Both the position numbers and the translations under genes were made by a program. Under the pieces are notes generated by a model, which worked only from the letters and a program-made list of their open reading frames with translations, was not told the DNA's origin and did not search any database. This document shows positions 1-10,286 of a stretch of 42,428 nt of DNA, piece after piece. Numbering within the stretch: the first letter of the stretch is position 1; every line of letters starts with the position of its first letter. The stretch comes from Actinophytocola sp. GTDB lineage: Bacteria > Actinomycetota > Actinomycetes > Mycobacteriales > Pseudonocardiaceae. The stretch lies in assembly GCA_009379975.1 (NCBI GenBank), contig WHSS01000014.1, positions 1 to 42,428 on the forward strand, read 5' to 3'.

Positions 1-81
1 ACTGGGGGCGGGCTCGTGCTGTTCGGGATGGGTCACTTCCCCAGCCTACGACCAGGAGACCTTGAGCCGGGACCGTAGGCT
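1..81 (+). promoter_or_regulatory. Cobalamin riboswitch, 3' portion (5' end outside window)
   Basis: Bases 50-63 read GACCAGGAGACCTT, a close match to the B12 box that ends cobalamin riboswitches, and the ACTG at the first base fits the end of the conserved GCCACTG element. The aptamer's 5' half lies beyond the window. Bases 43-50 (AGCCTACG) are perfectly complementary to 74-81 (CGTAGGCT), giving an 8-bp stem that would enclose the B12 box and could be an alternative, switching fold. It sits upstream of the B12-dependent methionine synthase, a plausible target. Placement by motif is direct; the gene-control mechanism (transcriptional or translational) is not visible. Confidence 0.75.
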
Positions 82-89
82 CATGTCAT

Positions 90-240
90 GCGCGACCGGC
101 ACCGTAAGGAAGACGACCACCTGATGAGCGCACATGCAGCCCCGCCGGCGAGTGAGGCGAAGACATAGCGCGACCGGCACCGTAAGGAAGACGACCACCT
201 GATGAGCGCACATGCAGCCCCGCCGGCGAGTGAGGCGAAG
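90..240 (+). repeat. Perfect 73-bp tandem direct repeat in the metH leader
   Basis: Bases 90-162 and 168-240 are identical, with a 5-bp spacer (ACATA). Each copy carries an AAGGAAG Shine-Dalgarno-like stretch, an ATG and the first 13 codons of metH. Only the second copy is in frame with the enzyme; in the first, the reading frame reaches TAG at 166-168. The absence of any difference between copies suggests a recent duplication, or an assembly error. Confidence 0.95.
124..168 (+). CDS. Possible 14-residue upstream ORF duplicating the MetH N-terminus
   Basis: The first repeat copy contains the same ribosome-binding region and ATG as metH and would encode [14 protein letters not shown] before stopping at TAG (166-168). 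The stop lies 33 bases before the metH ATG, so terminating ribosomes could reinitiate. It is probably a by-product of the 73-bp duplication rather than a functional peptide. It would nevertheless be the first start codon met after the riboswitch, and so could change how the switch controls metH. Confidence 0.25.
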   Translation: MSAHAAPPASEAKT

Positions 241-3200
241 GCACAGCACGATCCTGGGACGTCAGCACTATTGACCACGTTGACCGAGCGCGTTGTCGTC
301 GTTGATGGTGCGATGGGAACCGCGTTGCAGGGGCACGACCTGTCGTTGGACGACTTCGCCGGCCTCGAGGGCTGCAACGAAATTCTCAACGTCACCCGGC
401 CCGACGTGGTGCGCGGAATTCACCGCGGCTATCTCGAAGCCGGCGCCGACGCGGTGGAAACTAATACATTCGGCGCCAACTTTGCCAATCTAGCCGAATA
501 CGACATCGCGGACCGAATATTCGAGCTCTCCGAGCGCGGTGCGGCTTTAGCGCGCGAGGTCGCCGACGAATTCTCGACCGCCGATCGGCCGCGGTTCGTG
601 CTCGGTTCGGTCGGTCCAGGCACGAAACTGCCGACGCTCGGGCACGCCCCGTTCGCGAAACTGCGGGATGCCTATCTCGAAGAGGTACGCGGCCTGCTGG
701 CCGGCGGCGCCGACGCGGTGCTCGTCGAGACCACACAGGACATCCTGCAGACCAAGGCGTCGATCATCGGGGCGAAGCGGGCGATGGCGGCCGAGGGGCG
801 GCGGGTGCCGATCCTGGCGTCGATCACCGTGGAAACCACCGGCACGATGCTGCTGGGTACCGAGGTCGGGGCGGCGCTCGCGGCGCTCGAACCGCTCGGG
901 ATCGACGTGATCGGGCTGAACTGCGCCACCGGACCCGCCGAGATGAGCGAGCACCTGCGTCAGCTGTCGCAGCAGGCGAGGGTGCCGCTGTCGGTGATGC
1001 CCAACGCCGGACTGCCGCAGCTCGGGCCGGACGGCGCGGTATACCCGCTGTCGCCGGAGGAGTTGGCGGAGTGGCTGTCGGGATTCGTGCGCGACTTCGG
1101 GGTGAACCTGGTCGGCGGCTGTTGCGGCACGACCGATGAGCACATCAGGCAACTGGTCGAGGCGGTCAAGGACGTGGCGCCGCCCACGCGGGAGCCGAAG
1201 CCGGAGCCAGGGGTCTCCTCGCTGTATCAGGCGGTCCCGTTCGCGCAGGACGCCTCGGTGCTGATGGTCGGCGAGCGCACCAACGCCAACGGATCGAAGG
1301 CGTTCCGGGAGTCGATGCTGGAAGGCGAGCTGGCCAACTGCATCGAGATCGCCCGCGCTCAGACCCGCGACGGTGCGCACATGCTGGACCTGTGCGTGGA
1401 CTACGTCGGCCGCGATGGCGTCGCCGACATGAGCGAGCTGGCTTCCCGTCTGGCCACCGCATCCACGCTGCCGATCATGCTCGACTCCACCGAGACCGCG
1501 GTCGTCGAAGCGGGCCTGGAGCGCCTCGGTGGCCGGTGCGCGATCAACTCGGTGAACTACGAGGACGGCGCCGGGCCGGACTCCCGGTTCCAGAAGACCA
1601 TGCGGGTGGCGTCCGAGCACGGTGCCTGTGTGGTGGCGCTGTGCATCGACGAGGAGGGGCAGGCGCGGACCGCCGAGTGGAAGGTGCGGGTCGCGACCAG
1701 GCTCATCGAGGACCTGACCACGAACTGGGGCATGCGCGTCGGCGACATCATCGTGGACACGCTGACGTTCCCGATCTCCACCGGGCAGGAGGAGGTCCGC
1801 AGGGACGGCTTCGAGACCATCAACGCGATTCGGGAGCTCAAAGCCCGCTTCCCCGAAGTGCAGACCACACTCGGCGTGTCGAACATTTCGTTCGGCCTCA
1901 ACGCGGCCGCACGGCAGGTGCTGAACTCGGTGTTCCTGCATGAGTGCGTCGAGGCGGGGCTGGACACCGCGATCGTGCACGCGTCCAAGATCCTGCCGAT
2001 GAACCGGATTCCCGAGGAGCAGGAGCAGGTCGCGCTCGACCTGGTTTACGACCGGCGCCGCCCGGAGACCGTCGAGGAGGAGGCCTACGACCCGCTGCAG
2101 AAGCTGATGGAGCTGTTCGAGGGCAAGTCGGCGGCGTCAAGCCGGGAGTCGCGAGCGGCGGAGCTGGCACGGCTGCCGCTGTTCGATCGGCTGGAGCAGC
2201 GCATCGTCGATGGCGAGCGCAACGGGCTGGAAGACGATTTGATGGCCGCGCTGGACGAAAAGCCCGCGCTGCAGATCATCAACGACACGCTGCTGTCCGG
2301 CATGAAGACGGTCGGCGAACTGTTCGGTTCGGGCCAGATGCAGCTGCCGTTCGTGCTGCAGTCGGCCGAGGTGATGAAGGCCGCCGTCGCGCACCTCGAA
2401 CCGCACATGGAGAAGTCAGACTCGGGCGGTAAGGGCAAGATCGTGCTCGCCACCGTCAAGGGCGACGTGCACGACATCGGCAAGAACCTGGTCGACATCA
2501 TCCTGTCGAACAACGGCTACGAGGTGGTCAACCTCGGCATCAAGCAGCCGATCACCAACATCCTCGAGGCCGCGGAGGAGAGCGGCGCCGATGCCATCGG
2601 CATGTCGGGGCTGTTGGTGAAGTCGACGGTGATCATGAAGGACAACCTCGAGGAGATGAACTCCCGCGGCGTCTCGGCCCGGTGGCCGGTGCTGCTCGGT
2701 GGCGCCGCGCTGACCAGGTCGTATGTGGAGAACGATCTCGACGAGCTCTACCTCGGTGAAGTCCGCTACGCGCGGGATGCGTTCGAAGGGCTCCGGCTGA
2801 TGGACGCCGTGATGGGGGCCAAGCGCGGCGAGTCGCCGATGGTCGATCAGGAGGACGCCGAGAAGCGGGCCGAGCGTAAGGCGCGGCGCGAACGGTCGCT
2901 GCGGATCGCGGAGAAGCGCAAGGCCGCTGCCGCCGATGAGGAGCAGGCGCCGGTGCCCGCCAGGTCCGATGTCGCCACCGACGTCCCGCTGCCGACGCCG
3001 CCGTTCTGGGGTAATCGGGTGATCAAGGGCATCCCGGTCGCGGAGTACTCGGCGATGCTCGACGAGCGGGCGACGTTCATGGGGCAGTGGGGCCTGCGCG
3101 GCGCGCGCGGTGGCAGTGGCCCGACCTATGAGGAGCTGGTCGAGTCCGACGGCAGGCCGCGGCTGCGGTACTGGCTGGAGCGGCTGGCGACCGACGGGAT

Positions 3201-3822
3201 CCTCGCGCACGCCGCCGTGGTGTACGGCTACTTCCCGTGTGTGGCGGACGGTGACGACGTGGTCGTGCTCGCGGAGCCGTCGCCGGATGCCGCTGAGGTC
3301 ACCCGGTTCGGCTTCCCCCGGCAGGCGCGGGATCGACGGCTCTGCCTTGCCGATTTCTACCGGCCACGGGAATTGGCGGCTCGGGCTGGTGAAGTTGATG
3401 TACTGCCGCTGACCTTGGTCACCATGGGCCAGCCGATCGCCGACTACGCCAACGAGCTGTTCACGGCCAATGCCTACCGGGATTACCTCGAAGTGCACGG
3501 GCTCGGCGTGCAGCTCACCGAGGCGCTCGCGGAGTACTGGCACACCAGGGTGCGCGAAGAGCTGCGGTTCTCCTCCGGTGCGGCGGTGTCCGAGGAGGAC
3601 CCGGACGACATCGAGGAGTTCTTCAAGCTCGGCTACCGCGGCGCACGGTTCTCACTGGGTTACGGGGCCTGTCCGAACCTGGAAGACCGCGCCAAGATCA
3701 GCCGGCTGCTGGAGCCGGAGCGGATCGGGGTGAAACTCTCCGAGGAGTTCCAGCTTCACCCCGAACAGTCGACGGACGCCATCGTCTGCCACCACCCCGA
3801 GGCCAAATACTTCAACACCTAG
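202..3822 (+). CDS. metH: Cobalamin-dependent methionine synthase
   Basis: This 1206-residue cytosolic enzyme transfers the methyl group of 5-methyltetrahydrofolate to homocysteine through methylcobalamin. The domains follow the standard order. The homocysteine domain (about 20-325) has zinc ligands Cys241 and Cys307-Cys308 in GGCCG. The pterin-binding domain spans about 350-620 ([12 protein letters not shown] near its start). The cap and B12 domain spans about 640-880, with cobalt-ligand motif DVHDIGKN at 755-762 (His757). The C-terminal S-adenosylmethionine reactivation domain spans about 975-1206, with [10 protein letters not shown] near 1150. The length is normal for the family. The ATG at 202 is taken because it follows the second copy of a duplicated leader (AAGGAAG at 184-190, spacing 11). 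A B12 riboswitch upstream suggests cobalamin-responsive expression. Identification is firm. Confidence 0.98.
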   Translation: MSAHAAPPASEAKAQHDPGTSALLTTLTERVVVVDGAMGTALQGHDLSLDDFAGLEGCNEILNVTRPDVVRGIHRGYLEAGADAVETNTFGANFANLAEYDIADRIFELSERGAALAREVADEFSTADRPRFVLGSVGPGTKLPTLGHAPFAKLRDAYLEEVRGLLAGGADAVLVETTQDILQTKASIIGAKRAMAAEGRRVPILASITVETTGTMLLGTEVGAALAALEPLGIDVIGLNCATGPAEMSEHLRQLSQQARVPLSVMPNAGLPQLGPDGAVYPLSPEELAEWLSGFVRDFGVNLVGGCCGTTDEHIRQLVEAVKDVAPPTREPKPEPGVSSLYQAVPFAQDASVLMVGERTNANGSKAFRESMLEGELANCIEIARAQTRDGAHMLDLCVDYVGRDGVADMSELASRLATASTLPIMLDSTETAVVEAGLERLGGRCAINSVNYEDGAGPDSRFQKTMRVASEHGACVVALCIDEEGQARTAEWKVRVATRLIEDLTTNWGMRVGDIIVDTLTFPISTGQEEVRRDGFETINAIRELKARFPEVQTTLGVSNISFGLNAAARQVLNSVFLHECVEAGLDTAIVHASKILPMNRIPEEQEQVALDLVYDRRRPETVEEEAYDPLQKLMELFEGKSAASSRESRAAELARLPLFDRLEQRIVDGERNGLEDDLMAALDEKPALQIINDTLLSGMKTVGELFGSGQMQLPFVLQSAEVMKAAVAHLEPHMEKSDSGGKGKIVLATVKGDVHDIGKNLVDIILSNNGYEVVNLGIKQPITNILEAAEESGADAIGMSGLLVKSTVIMKDNLEEMNSRGVSARWPVLLGGAALTRSYVENDLDELYLGEVRYARDAFEGLRLMDAVMGAKRGESPMVDQEDAEKRAERKARRERSLRIAEKRKAAAADEEQAPVPARSDVATDVPLPTPPFWGNRVIKGIPVAEYSAMLDERATFMGQWGLRGARGGSGPTYEELVESDGRPRLRYWLERLATDGILAHAAVVYGYFPCVADGDDVVVLAEPSPDAAEVTRFGFPRQARDRRLCLADFYRPRELAARAGEVDVLPLTLVTMGQPIADYANELFTANAYRDYLEVHGLGVQLTEALAEYWHTRVREELRFSSGAAVSEEDPDDIEEFFKLGYRGARFSLGYGACPNLEDRAKISRLLEPERIGVKLSEEFQLHPEQSTDAIVCHHPEAKYFNT

Positions 3823-3843
3823 CCACGCCCTCCGGGGAGAGCT

Positions 3844-3919
3844 GAAAGACGCTTTCAGTCCGTTGAACGGACTGAAAGCGTCTTTCGCTCCACCCAGTGG
3901 ACTGAAGGCGTCTTTCAGC
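3844..3919. repeat. Palindromic repeat cluster, CTGAAAGCGTCTTTC family; possible metH terminator
   Basis: Bases 3844-3864 and 3866-3886 form a perfect 21-bp inverted repeat with a one-base centre. A third unit at 3901-3916 repeats the core ACTGAAAGCGTCTTTC with one mismatch. It lies 22 bp past the metH stop, so the hairpin could act as a terminator. The regular 16-base core in three copies looks like a dispersed intergenic repeat family rather than a simple terminator. There is no T-tract. Confidence 0.85.
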
Positions 3920-3973
3920 ACATGTGGCGTGCCCGGCTCAGCTGATCGTCGTGGCGGATGCGAGGATCTTCCC

Positions 3974-4237
3974 GTGAAGACCTTCGATGAGCTGTTCGCC
4001 GAGCTGACCGAGCGTGCCCGCACCCGCCCCGAGGGTTCCGGCACCGTGACGGCGCTGGACGCGGGCATTCATGCGCAGGGCAAGAAGGTGCTCGAAGAGG
4101 CGGGCGAAGTGTGGATCGCCGCCGAGCACGAGTCCGATGAGCGCCTTGCCGAGGAGATCTCGCAACTGCTGTACCGGGTACAGGTGCTCATGCTGGGCAG
4201 GGGCCTGGCCACCGAGGACGTCTACCGGTACCTCTAA
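3974..4237 (+). CDS. hisE: Phosphoribosyl-ATP pyrophosphatase
   Basis: HisE hydrolyses phosphoribosyl-ATP to phosphoribosyl-AMP, the second step of histidine synthesis, in the cytosol. The 87-residue product begins [15 protein letters not shown] and contains the all-alpha MazG-like helices with acidic residues typical of the metal site ([14 protein letters not shown] near 38-51, EEISQLLYR near 56-64). The GTG at 3974 is chosen because it gives the usual family length and follows GAGGATC. An upstream in-frame start at 3863 would add 37 residues encoded by the palindromic repeat and is rejected. hisG follows after 10 bp, and hisE-hisG form an operon as in mycobacteria. Confidence 0.95.
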   Translation: MKTFDELFAELTERARTRPEGSGTVTALDAGIHAQGKKVLEEAGEVWIAAEHESDERLAEEISQLLYRVQVLMLGRGLATEDVYRYL

Positions 4238-4247
4238 GGAGAACGCC

Positions 4248-5102
4248 ATGCTTCGAGTAGCGGTGCCCAACAAGGGTGCCCTCGCCGCGTCCGCGTCGGA
4301 AATGCTGACCGAGGCGGGGTATCGGCAGCGTCATGAGTCCCGGGACCTCACCGTGCTCGACCCTGCCAACAACGTCGAGTTCTTCTTCCTGCGGCCGAAG
4401 GACATCCCGATCTACGTCGGGTCCGGCGAGCTGGACCTCGGTATCACCGGACGTGACCTCGCGCTGGACTCGAGCGCCCCGATCGAGGAGCGGTTGCAGC
4501 TCGGCTTCGGCGGTTCGACCTTCCGCTACGCCGCCCCGCTCGGACGGGAGTGGAAGGTCGACGACCTGGCTGGCCGCCGGCTCGCCACGTCCTACCCGAA
4601 CCTGGTGCGCGACGACCTCGCCCGGCACGGCATCGAGGCTGAGATCATCCGGCTCGACGGCGCGGTGGAGATCTCGATCCAGCTGGGCGTGGCCGACGCG
4701 ATCGCCGACGTCGTCGGATCCGGTCGCACCCTGCGCCAGCACAATCTGACGGCCTTCGGTGACCCGATCTGCACCTCGGAAGCGGTGCTGGTACAGCGCG
4801 CGGGCAGCGACGGCTCGCCGACCGAGAAGGCGAAGGCGCAGCTCACCGCGCGGCTGCAAGGGGTGGTGTTCGCGCAGCAGTACATGATGCTCGACTACGA
4901 CTGCCCCCGCGGGTTGCTCGATGCCGCGATGGCGATCACGCCCGGCGTGGAGTCGCCCACCGTCGCGCCGCTGGCCGAACCGGGCTGGGTCGCGGTCCGG
5001 GCCATGGTCTCGCGCAAGGAAGTCAACCGGATCATGGACGAGCTGGCCGAGGCCGGCGCGAAAGCGGTGCTGGCTTCGGATATCCGCTCCTGCCGGATGT
5101 GA
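4248..5102 (+). CDS. hisG: ATP phosphoribosyltransferase, long form
   Basis: HisG joins ATP and PRPP to make phosphoribosyl-ATP, the committed and feedback-inhibited step of histidine synthesis. The 284 residues match the long, self-sufficient form. The two catalytic lobes start with [13 protein letters not shown] and include [15 protein letters not shown] and the PRPP-loop region [18 protein letters not shown]. The C-terminal ACT-like regulatory domain covers about 210-284. The ATG at 4248 follows AAGGAG at 4236-4241 with 6-base spacing. It is cotranscribed with hisE. No hisZ partner is needed for this form. The other his genes are not in the window. Confidence 0.97.
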   Translation: MLRVAVPNKGALAASASEMLTEAGYRQRHESRDLTVLDPANNVEFFFLRPKDIPIYVGSGELDLGITGRDLALDSSAPIEERLQLGFGGSTFRYAAPLGREWKVDDLAGRRLATSYPNLVRDDLARHGIEAEIIRLDGAVEISIQLGVADAIADVVGSGRTLRQHNLTAFGDPICTSEAVLVQRAGSDGSPTEKAKAQLTARLQGVVFAQQYMMLDYDCPRGLLDAAMAITPGVESPTVAPLAEPGWVAVRAMVSRKEVNRIMDELAEAGAKAVLASDIRSCRM

Positions 5103-5124
5103 CGGCGCGGCGGGCGCGGCGAAG

Positions 5125-5787
5125 CTACCCGCGCTTCAGTGCCATGGTGAGGCCGTCCGAGATCGTCAGCGGCACGACGTCGACCCGGTCATCGGCGGCG
5201 GCGTGGCGGTTGAACCGGGTGATGGCGCGCGTGAGCTCGTCCTGCTCGTCGGCCGGTTCGACGACCTTCCCGCTCCACAGCGTGTTGTCGACCAGCAGCA
5301 GGCCGCCGGGCCGCAGCCGCGGCAGGAGCGTCTCCCAGTAGTCGACATAGGCCCCCTTGTCGGCGTCGATGAAGGCGAGATCCAGCGAAGGCTCCTCCGG
5401 CAGCGCCCGGATGGTCTCCAATGCGGGCGCGATGCGCAGGTCGATGCGGTCGGCGACACCCGCCAGCTCCCAGTACTTGCGCCCGATCGCGGTCCACTCC
5501 TCGCTGACGTCGCAGCAGAGCAACCTCCCGCCATCGGCGAGGCCACGCGCGATACACAGCGAGGAATACCCGGTGAACGTCCCGACTTCGATCGCGTTCC
5601 GCACGCCGGCCAGACGGGTGATCATCGTGAGGAAGTGACCCTCGTCGGGCGAGATCTGCATGCCGGCGGCATCGGCGGTCGCGCGTGTAGTTTCGGAGAT
5701 CAGTTCCCGCTGCACCTCGTCGAGCGGAGTGCTGTGCGCGAGCAGGTACCGGTGAAGTTGATCAGTCACATCAAGGGTGCGGCTCAT
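5125..5787 (-). CDS. SAM-dependent O-methyltransferase (caffeoyl-CoA/catechol type)
   Basis: A 220-residue class I methyltransferase of the O-methyltransferase family 3. The SAM-binding motif is EVGTFTGYSSLCIARGL (about 67-83), followed by CCDVSEEW and the metal-binding-type FIDADKGAYVDYW, and VDNTLWSGKV, which are characteristic of cation-dependent O-methyltransferases. The natural substrate cannot be deduced; actinobacterial relatives act on catechol-like or mycosporine-like small molecules, but none is assigned here. It converges on hisG (22-bp gap) and lies 24 bp downstream of parA in the same direction, so it may be cotranscribed with parA. The Shine-Dalgarno sequence is weak. Confidence 0.85.
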   Translation of the reverse strand: MSRTLDVTDQLHRYLLAHSTPLDEVQRELISETTRATADAAGMQISPDEGHFLTMITRLAGVRNAIEVGTFTGYSSLCIARGLADGGRLLCCDVSEEWTAIGRKYWELAGVADRIDLRIAPALETIRALPEEPSLDLAFIDADKGAYVDYWETLLPRLRPGGLLLVDNTLWSGKVVEPADEQDELTRAITRFNRHAAADDRVDVVPLTISDGLTMALKRG

Positions 5788-5811
5788 GCCGCCGAGCCTA
5801 ATGCGCGGCGC

Positions 5812-6741
5812 TCAGCGGCGGGTGCGTTTCGGCATAAGGTCGTAGAGGCCTTTACGCGCGCCTGTGTCGTTGCGGTTGCGGGCGCCTGCCACGTCGGTGA
5901 TGAAGTCCTCGAACACGAACTCATCGGACGGCGTGGGAACGTCCGCGGCGGGTGCCCGCCGCCGGTAGCCCTCGAGCACCTGCGCGATCTGGTGCATCGC
6001 GGAGGCCTGGGTACTGTGCGGCGCGAAGGTGGTGACCGGCAGCCCCCGAGACGCCGCCTCGTTGACGACCACGCCCGTCGGAATGTGGGGCAGGACCTGG
6101 ATGCCCATGGCGTGCAGTTCGCGCATGGCGGCCTCCGCGTACCCCGTCATCGGCCTGCGATACAGCCCGGGCACGAGGCCGTAGTAGAGCACCGGCGGGC
6201 GGTTGATCAGCTCTTCGAGATGGCCGATCTGCTCCCGCAACAGCCGCAGCGCCCGGACGCTGGTGCGGTCGGGTTGCACCGGGACGATCACGCCGTGCGT
6301 CGCGGCGAGCGCGTTGTTGGTGAGCAGATCGAGCGCGGGCGGGCAGTCGATGATCACGTGATCGTAGTTGGCGAACTGCAGCACTCGCGCGAGCTCCCAG
6401 CCCGGGATGCGGAACTGATCCAGCCTGCGGACCAGGTCGAACATGCCGGGAGCCGTCGGCACCACGTCGAGGCACCCGCCGCGCCCCACGTTGCAGCGCT
6501 GATGGGGGACCACCAGTTCCTCGACCGGCCCCTTCCACATCTTGCTCAGCGCCATGGGCAGGCTCGGCCTGCCGTTGGGTGCCTCCGGCAGGCCGAGGAA
6601 CTCCGTGGTCGCGTGGCCCTGTGGGTCGAGGTCGACCAGCAGGACGCGCCTGCCCTGTTCGGCGAGGGCCGCTGCGGCACCAACGCTGAGGGAGGTCTTA
6701 CCGACGCCGCCCTTCTGGTTGACCACCGAAGTGATCTGCAT
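5812..6741 (-). CDS. ParA/MinD-family ATPase (orphan)
   Basis: Starting at MQITSVVNQKGGVGKTSLSV, the 309-residue product has the deviant Walker A motif KGGVGKT (11-17), the Walker A' stretch LLVDLDPQGHAT and Walker B YDHVIIDCPPALDLL, typical of ParA/Soj ATPases that position DNA or protein cargo. There is no ParB gene beside it, so a role in chromosome partition is unlikely to be the main one. An upstream in-frame start at 6822 would add a basic 27-residue leader, but it lacks the family fold, so the ATG at 6741 is preferred. The C-terminal 60 residues form a less conserved tail. The partner and cargo are unknown. Confidence 0.85.
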   Translation of the reverse strand: MQITSVVNQKGGVGKTSLSVGAAAALAEQGRRVLLVDLDPQGHATTEFLGLPEAPNGRPSLPMALSKMWKGPVEELVVPHQRCNVGRGGCLDVVPTAPGMFDLVRRLDQFRIPGWELARVLQFANYDHVIIDCPPALDLLTNNALAATHGVIVPVQPDRTSVRALRLLREQIGHLEELINRPPVLYYGLVPGLYRRPMTGYAEAAMRELHAMGIQVLPHIPTGVVVNEAASRGLPVTTFAPHSTQASAMHQIAQVLEGYRRRAPAADVPTPSDEFVFEDFITDVAGARNRNDTGARKGLYDLMPKRTRR

Positions 6742-6802
6742 AGCCAAAGTCGTAGTCCCCGATCGTGGTCGTACGGACCTTACTCTCTTGGGCGCTGGAG
6801 TC

Positions 6803-6919
6803 CTATTCATAAGTCGGGCCATTCACCACGGACAAGTCACCTCGATCTCGCCTCTCACCTGCAGTCGTCCGTCGCGAGCCACCCTCCGGGCGGCCCCCCG
6901 CCGAACGACTTGTGAATAG
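6803..6919. repeat. Inverted 14-mer pair upstream of parA
   Basis: CTATTCATAAGTCG at 6803-6816 and its inverted counterpart at 6906-6919 (reverse complement CTATTCACAAGTCG) match in 13 of 14 bases, 89 bp apart. The region between parA and the nuclease gene is more AT-rich than its surroundings, and the pair could be binding sites for a regulator of parA. The upstream nuclease gene ends at 6996, so parA's promoter must lie between them. Confidence 0.5.
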
Positions 6920-6995
6920 CCCTCCTGGGCTCGGCACCGTAGTTGATCACAGGAAGGTTACGCCGCCTGGCCCCTGACGCGCCACGGCTCGATGC

Positions 6996-7880
6996 TCAAT
7001 CGGAACGATCAAACGGCGATTCCTCGCCGGGGTCAGGCTCTGGCCAGCCCGGGTACTCCGGCGGCGTACCGCCGAATTCCGGACACCGGGCCTGATGATC
7101 GCACCAGTTGCACAACTTGCTGGGGCTCGGCCGGAAGTCGCCGGTCTTGCCCGCTCGCAGGATGGCCTGCCAGATCGCTTCCAGCGTGCGTTCGAACCGG
7201 CGCAGCTCCGCCTCATCCGGCGCGTAGGTCAACGACTGCCCGTCGGTGAGGTAGAGCAGCTTGAGCTGCCGCGGCACGACGCCCCGCAACCGCCACAGCA
7301 CCACGGCATAGAACTTCATCTGGAACATCGCCTTGGCCTCGCCGATCTCACGCGGCGCGGCGCCGGTCTTGTAATCGACGACACGCATGTCACCGGTGGG
7401 AGCGACGTCGAGCCGATCGACGTAGCCCCGCAGCCGCACACCGGAGCCGAGCTCGGTCTCTACGTGCAGCTCGCAGGCCGCGGGCTCGAGCTGGCCGGGA
7501 TCCTCCAAGCCGAAGTAGGTCTCCACCAGCTTGCCCGCCGACTCCAGCCACCGCGACTCGTCGCCGGGGTCATCCGCCGCGAACAGCTCTGTCCACTCCG
7601 GACGCTCGGCCGAGAGCTCCGCCCAGGTGGGATCGAGCAGCTCCTTGGCCCGGTCCGGCAACCGGTCGGCGGCAGGCAATGCGAAGAGCCGCTCGAGCAC
7701 CGCGTGCACCAGGGTGCCGCGCACCTGCGCTTTGGTCGGCGTCTCCGGGAGCTTGTCGACCGCCCGAAACCGGTAGAGCAGCGGGCACTGCTTGAAGTCG
7801 CTCGCCCGCGACGGCGAGAGCGCAGGCTTGCGTACGACCGTCGCATGTTCCGCTGGCTCCGTCACTGTCGGCTGGCTCAT
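6996..7880 (-). CDS. RecB/Cas4-like PD-(D/E)XK nuclease with Fe-S cysteines
   Basis: A 294-residue member of the RecB-family exonuclease group. Motifs in order: QCPLLYRFR with Cys32; RGTLVHAVLERL (GxxH region, about 55-66); YVDRLDV followed by VVDYKTG, the D-X(n)-(D/E)XK catalytic core; QMKFYAVVL; and a C-terminal Cys257-X2-Cys260-X5-Cys266. The four cysteines match the 4Fe-4S staple of AddB/Cas4-type nucleases. The position next to trmI matches the mycobacterial Rv2119-Rv2118c order. The ATG at 7880 (MSQPT) is preferred; an in-frame start at 7910 adds ten residues, and neither has a strong ribosome site. No cas genes are nearby, so this is a housekeeping nuclease of unknown role. Confidence 0.85.
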   Translation of the reverse strand: MSQPTVTEPAEHATVVRKPALSPSRASDFKQCPLLYRFRAVDKLPETPTKAQVRGTLVHAVLERLFALPAADRLPDRAKELLDPTWAELSAERPEWTELFAADDPGDESRWLESAGKLVETYFGLEDPGQLEPAACELHVETELGSGVRLRGYVDRLDVAPTGDMRVVDYKTGAAPREIGEAKAMFQMKFYAVVLWRLRGVVPRQLKLLYLTDGQSLTYAPDEAELRRFERTLEAIWQAILRAGKTGDFRPSPSKLCNWCDHQARCPEFGGTPPEYPGWPEPDPGEESPFDRSD

Positions 7881-7994
7881 AGGTTGCACCCTAGAGCAGG
7901 CCACCGACATAGCGGGGGGAGGACACGGCCGCGTGGTGTGATAACTACGGCCGCATCACCTACGCCCAACACCGCAGGACCTAGGCTCACACCC

Positions 7995-9149
7995 GTGACG
8001 GTGACGAGCGACCCGGAAGGGAACCGGCGCAGGTCGGTGCTGGTGGACGCGGACGGCGGGCTGATGCTGTTCCGCGTCAGCGGTGTGCCGGTGTTGCTCG
8101 CTCCATCGTGGTGGCTCGGCTCGTTGCTGGTGATCGTGCTGTACGCGCCGCTGGTCGAACGGCTGCTGCCGGGCGCGGGAGCAGGCCTGTCGTGGCTGCT
8201 GGCCGCGGCCTTCGCCGTGCTGCTCGGTGTGTCGGTGTTCGCGCACGAACTGGGGCACACCCTGGTCGCGCTGCGGCTGGGCATCCCGGTCCGGCGGCTG
8301 CGGTTGTTCCTGCTCGGCGGGCTGTCCGAGGTGGCACGCACGCCTCGCCGCCCCGGGCAAGAGGGTTTGGTCGCCGTCGCGGGTCCTGTCGTCTCGCTGA
8401 TACTCGCGGCTGGCTGCGGGCTGTTGTTGCTGACCGTGCCCCCCGGTGCCACCTGGCTGCTCGTCGCGCAGTGTGCGGTGGCCAACCTCGCTGTCGCGGT
8501 CTTCAACCTGCTGCCGGGGCTGCCGCTGGACGGCGGGCGGATGCTGCGTGCGGGTGTGTGGGCGCTGACCGGCGCGCGGGGAAAGGGCACCACGGCCGCG
8601 GTGATCGGTGGCTGGCTCGTCGCCGCCGCGCTGCTGGTCTGGGCGCTGTGGGGGCTGGCAGATGGCAGCCAGGATCGCTGGCTGCGACTCGGGGTCTGCC
8701 TGGTCACCGGCTGGTTCGTCGCGACGGGGGCCAGCGCCGAACTGTCCGCCGAACACCGCCGGAGCTGGCCGATCGGCCTCGAACTGCGCGAGCTCATGCT
8801 GCCGGTGCTGCAACTGCCCGCCGAAAGCCCGGTCTCCGACGCGCTGGCCGCGGCGGCCGGGCGGGGCGTGGTGCTGGTGCGCGCCGACGGCGTAGCAGCC
8901 GGGCTCCTCGACTCCGCACTCGCCGAACGCCTGGCGGCCGACTCGCCGGCATCACCCGCCGAGCTGGCCGCCGAGCCGGTGCGTGCGGACTCGGTGTTGC
9001 TGCTCTCCGAGCCGGGGGAGGAGATCGCCGAGCGGGTCAGGGAGACGCCGGCATGGCAGTTCCTCGTGGTCGACGACGACGGCCGTCCGGCGGGTGTGCT
9101 GCGCCGGGAAGACCTGCGGGTCGCGATCTCCGCCCGCAGGACAGGCTGA
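7995..9149 (+). CDS. M50 site-2-protease-like intramembrane metalloprotease with CBS-like tail
   Basis: This 384-residue membrane protein has the zinc motif HELGH at 84-88 inside a transmembrane helix, several further helices (about 33-58, 64-88, 126-149, 155-175, 200-222), and the third-ligand motif NLLPGLPLDGG around 171-181 (Asp179). Family members cleave membrane-bound substrates such as anti-sigma factors. The C-terminal part (about 265-384) resembles a CBS-domain pair in a divergent form, ending in VVDDDGRPAGVLRREDL, and may sense adenine nucleotides. The GTG at 7995 is taken as start; a second GTG six bases on is equally possible. It is divergent from the nuclease gene and upstream of trmI. 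The substrate is unknown. Confidence 0.88.
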   Translation: MTVTSDPEGNRRRSVLVDADGGLMLFRVSGVPVLLAPSWWLGSLLVIVLYAPLVERLLPGAGAGLSWLLAAAFAVLLGVSVFAHELGHTLVALRLGIPVRRLRLFLLGGLSEVARTPRRPGQEGLVAVAGPVVSLILAAGCGLLLLTVPPGATWLLVAQCAVANLAVAVFNLLPGLPLDGGRMLRAGVWALTGARGKGTTAAVIGGWLVAAALLVWALWGLADGSQDRWLRLGVCLVTGWFVATGASAELSAEHRRSWPIGLELRELMLPVLQLPAESPVSDALAAAAGRGVVLVRADGVAAGLLDSALAERLAADSPASPAELAAEPVRADSVLLLSEPGEEIAERVRETPAWQFLVVDDDGRPAGVLRREDLRVAISARRTG

Positions 9150-9223
9150 CGGCTCGGGCCGGCACCACACCACGAGTTCTCCGTGCTGGTGGCTGCGGAG
9201 GTGGAGTGCATCGCCACCATCGT

Positions 9224-10265
<1,042 letters not shown>

Positions 10266-10286
10266 AGCTCGAGTAGGGCAGCAGCC

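Noticed and set aside
90-240. Start of a CRISPR-like or satellite array
   Set aside because: Only two copies, 73 bp long, separated by 5 bp and carrying the start of a gene; a simple tandem duplication explains it.
4921-6915. 664-codon plus-strand ORF covering the O-methyltransferase and parA
   Set aside because: It overlaps hisG in another frame and lies antisense to two genes with diagnostic motifs.
6996-7880. Cas4, suggesting a CRISPR system
   Set aside because: The nuclease has Cas4-like cysteines, but there are no repeats or cas genes nearby and the gene order is the housekeeping mycobacterial one.
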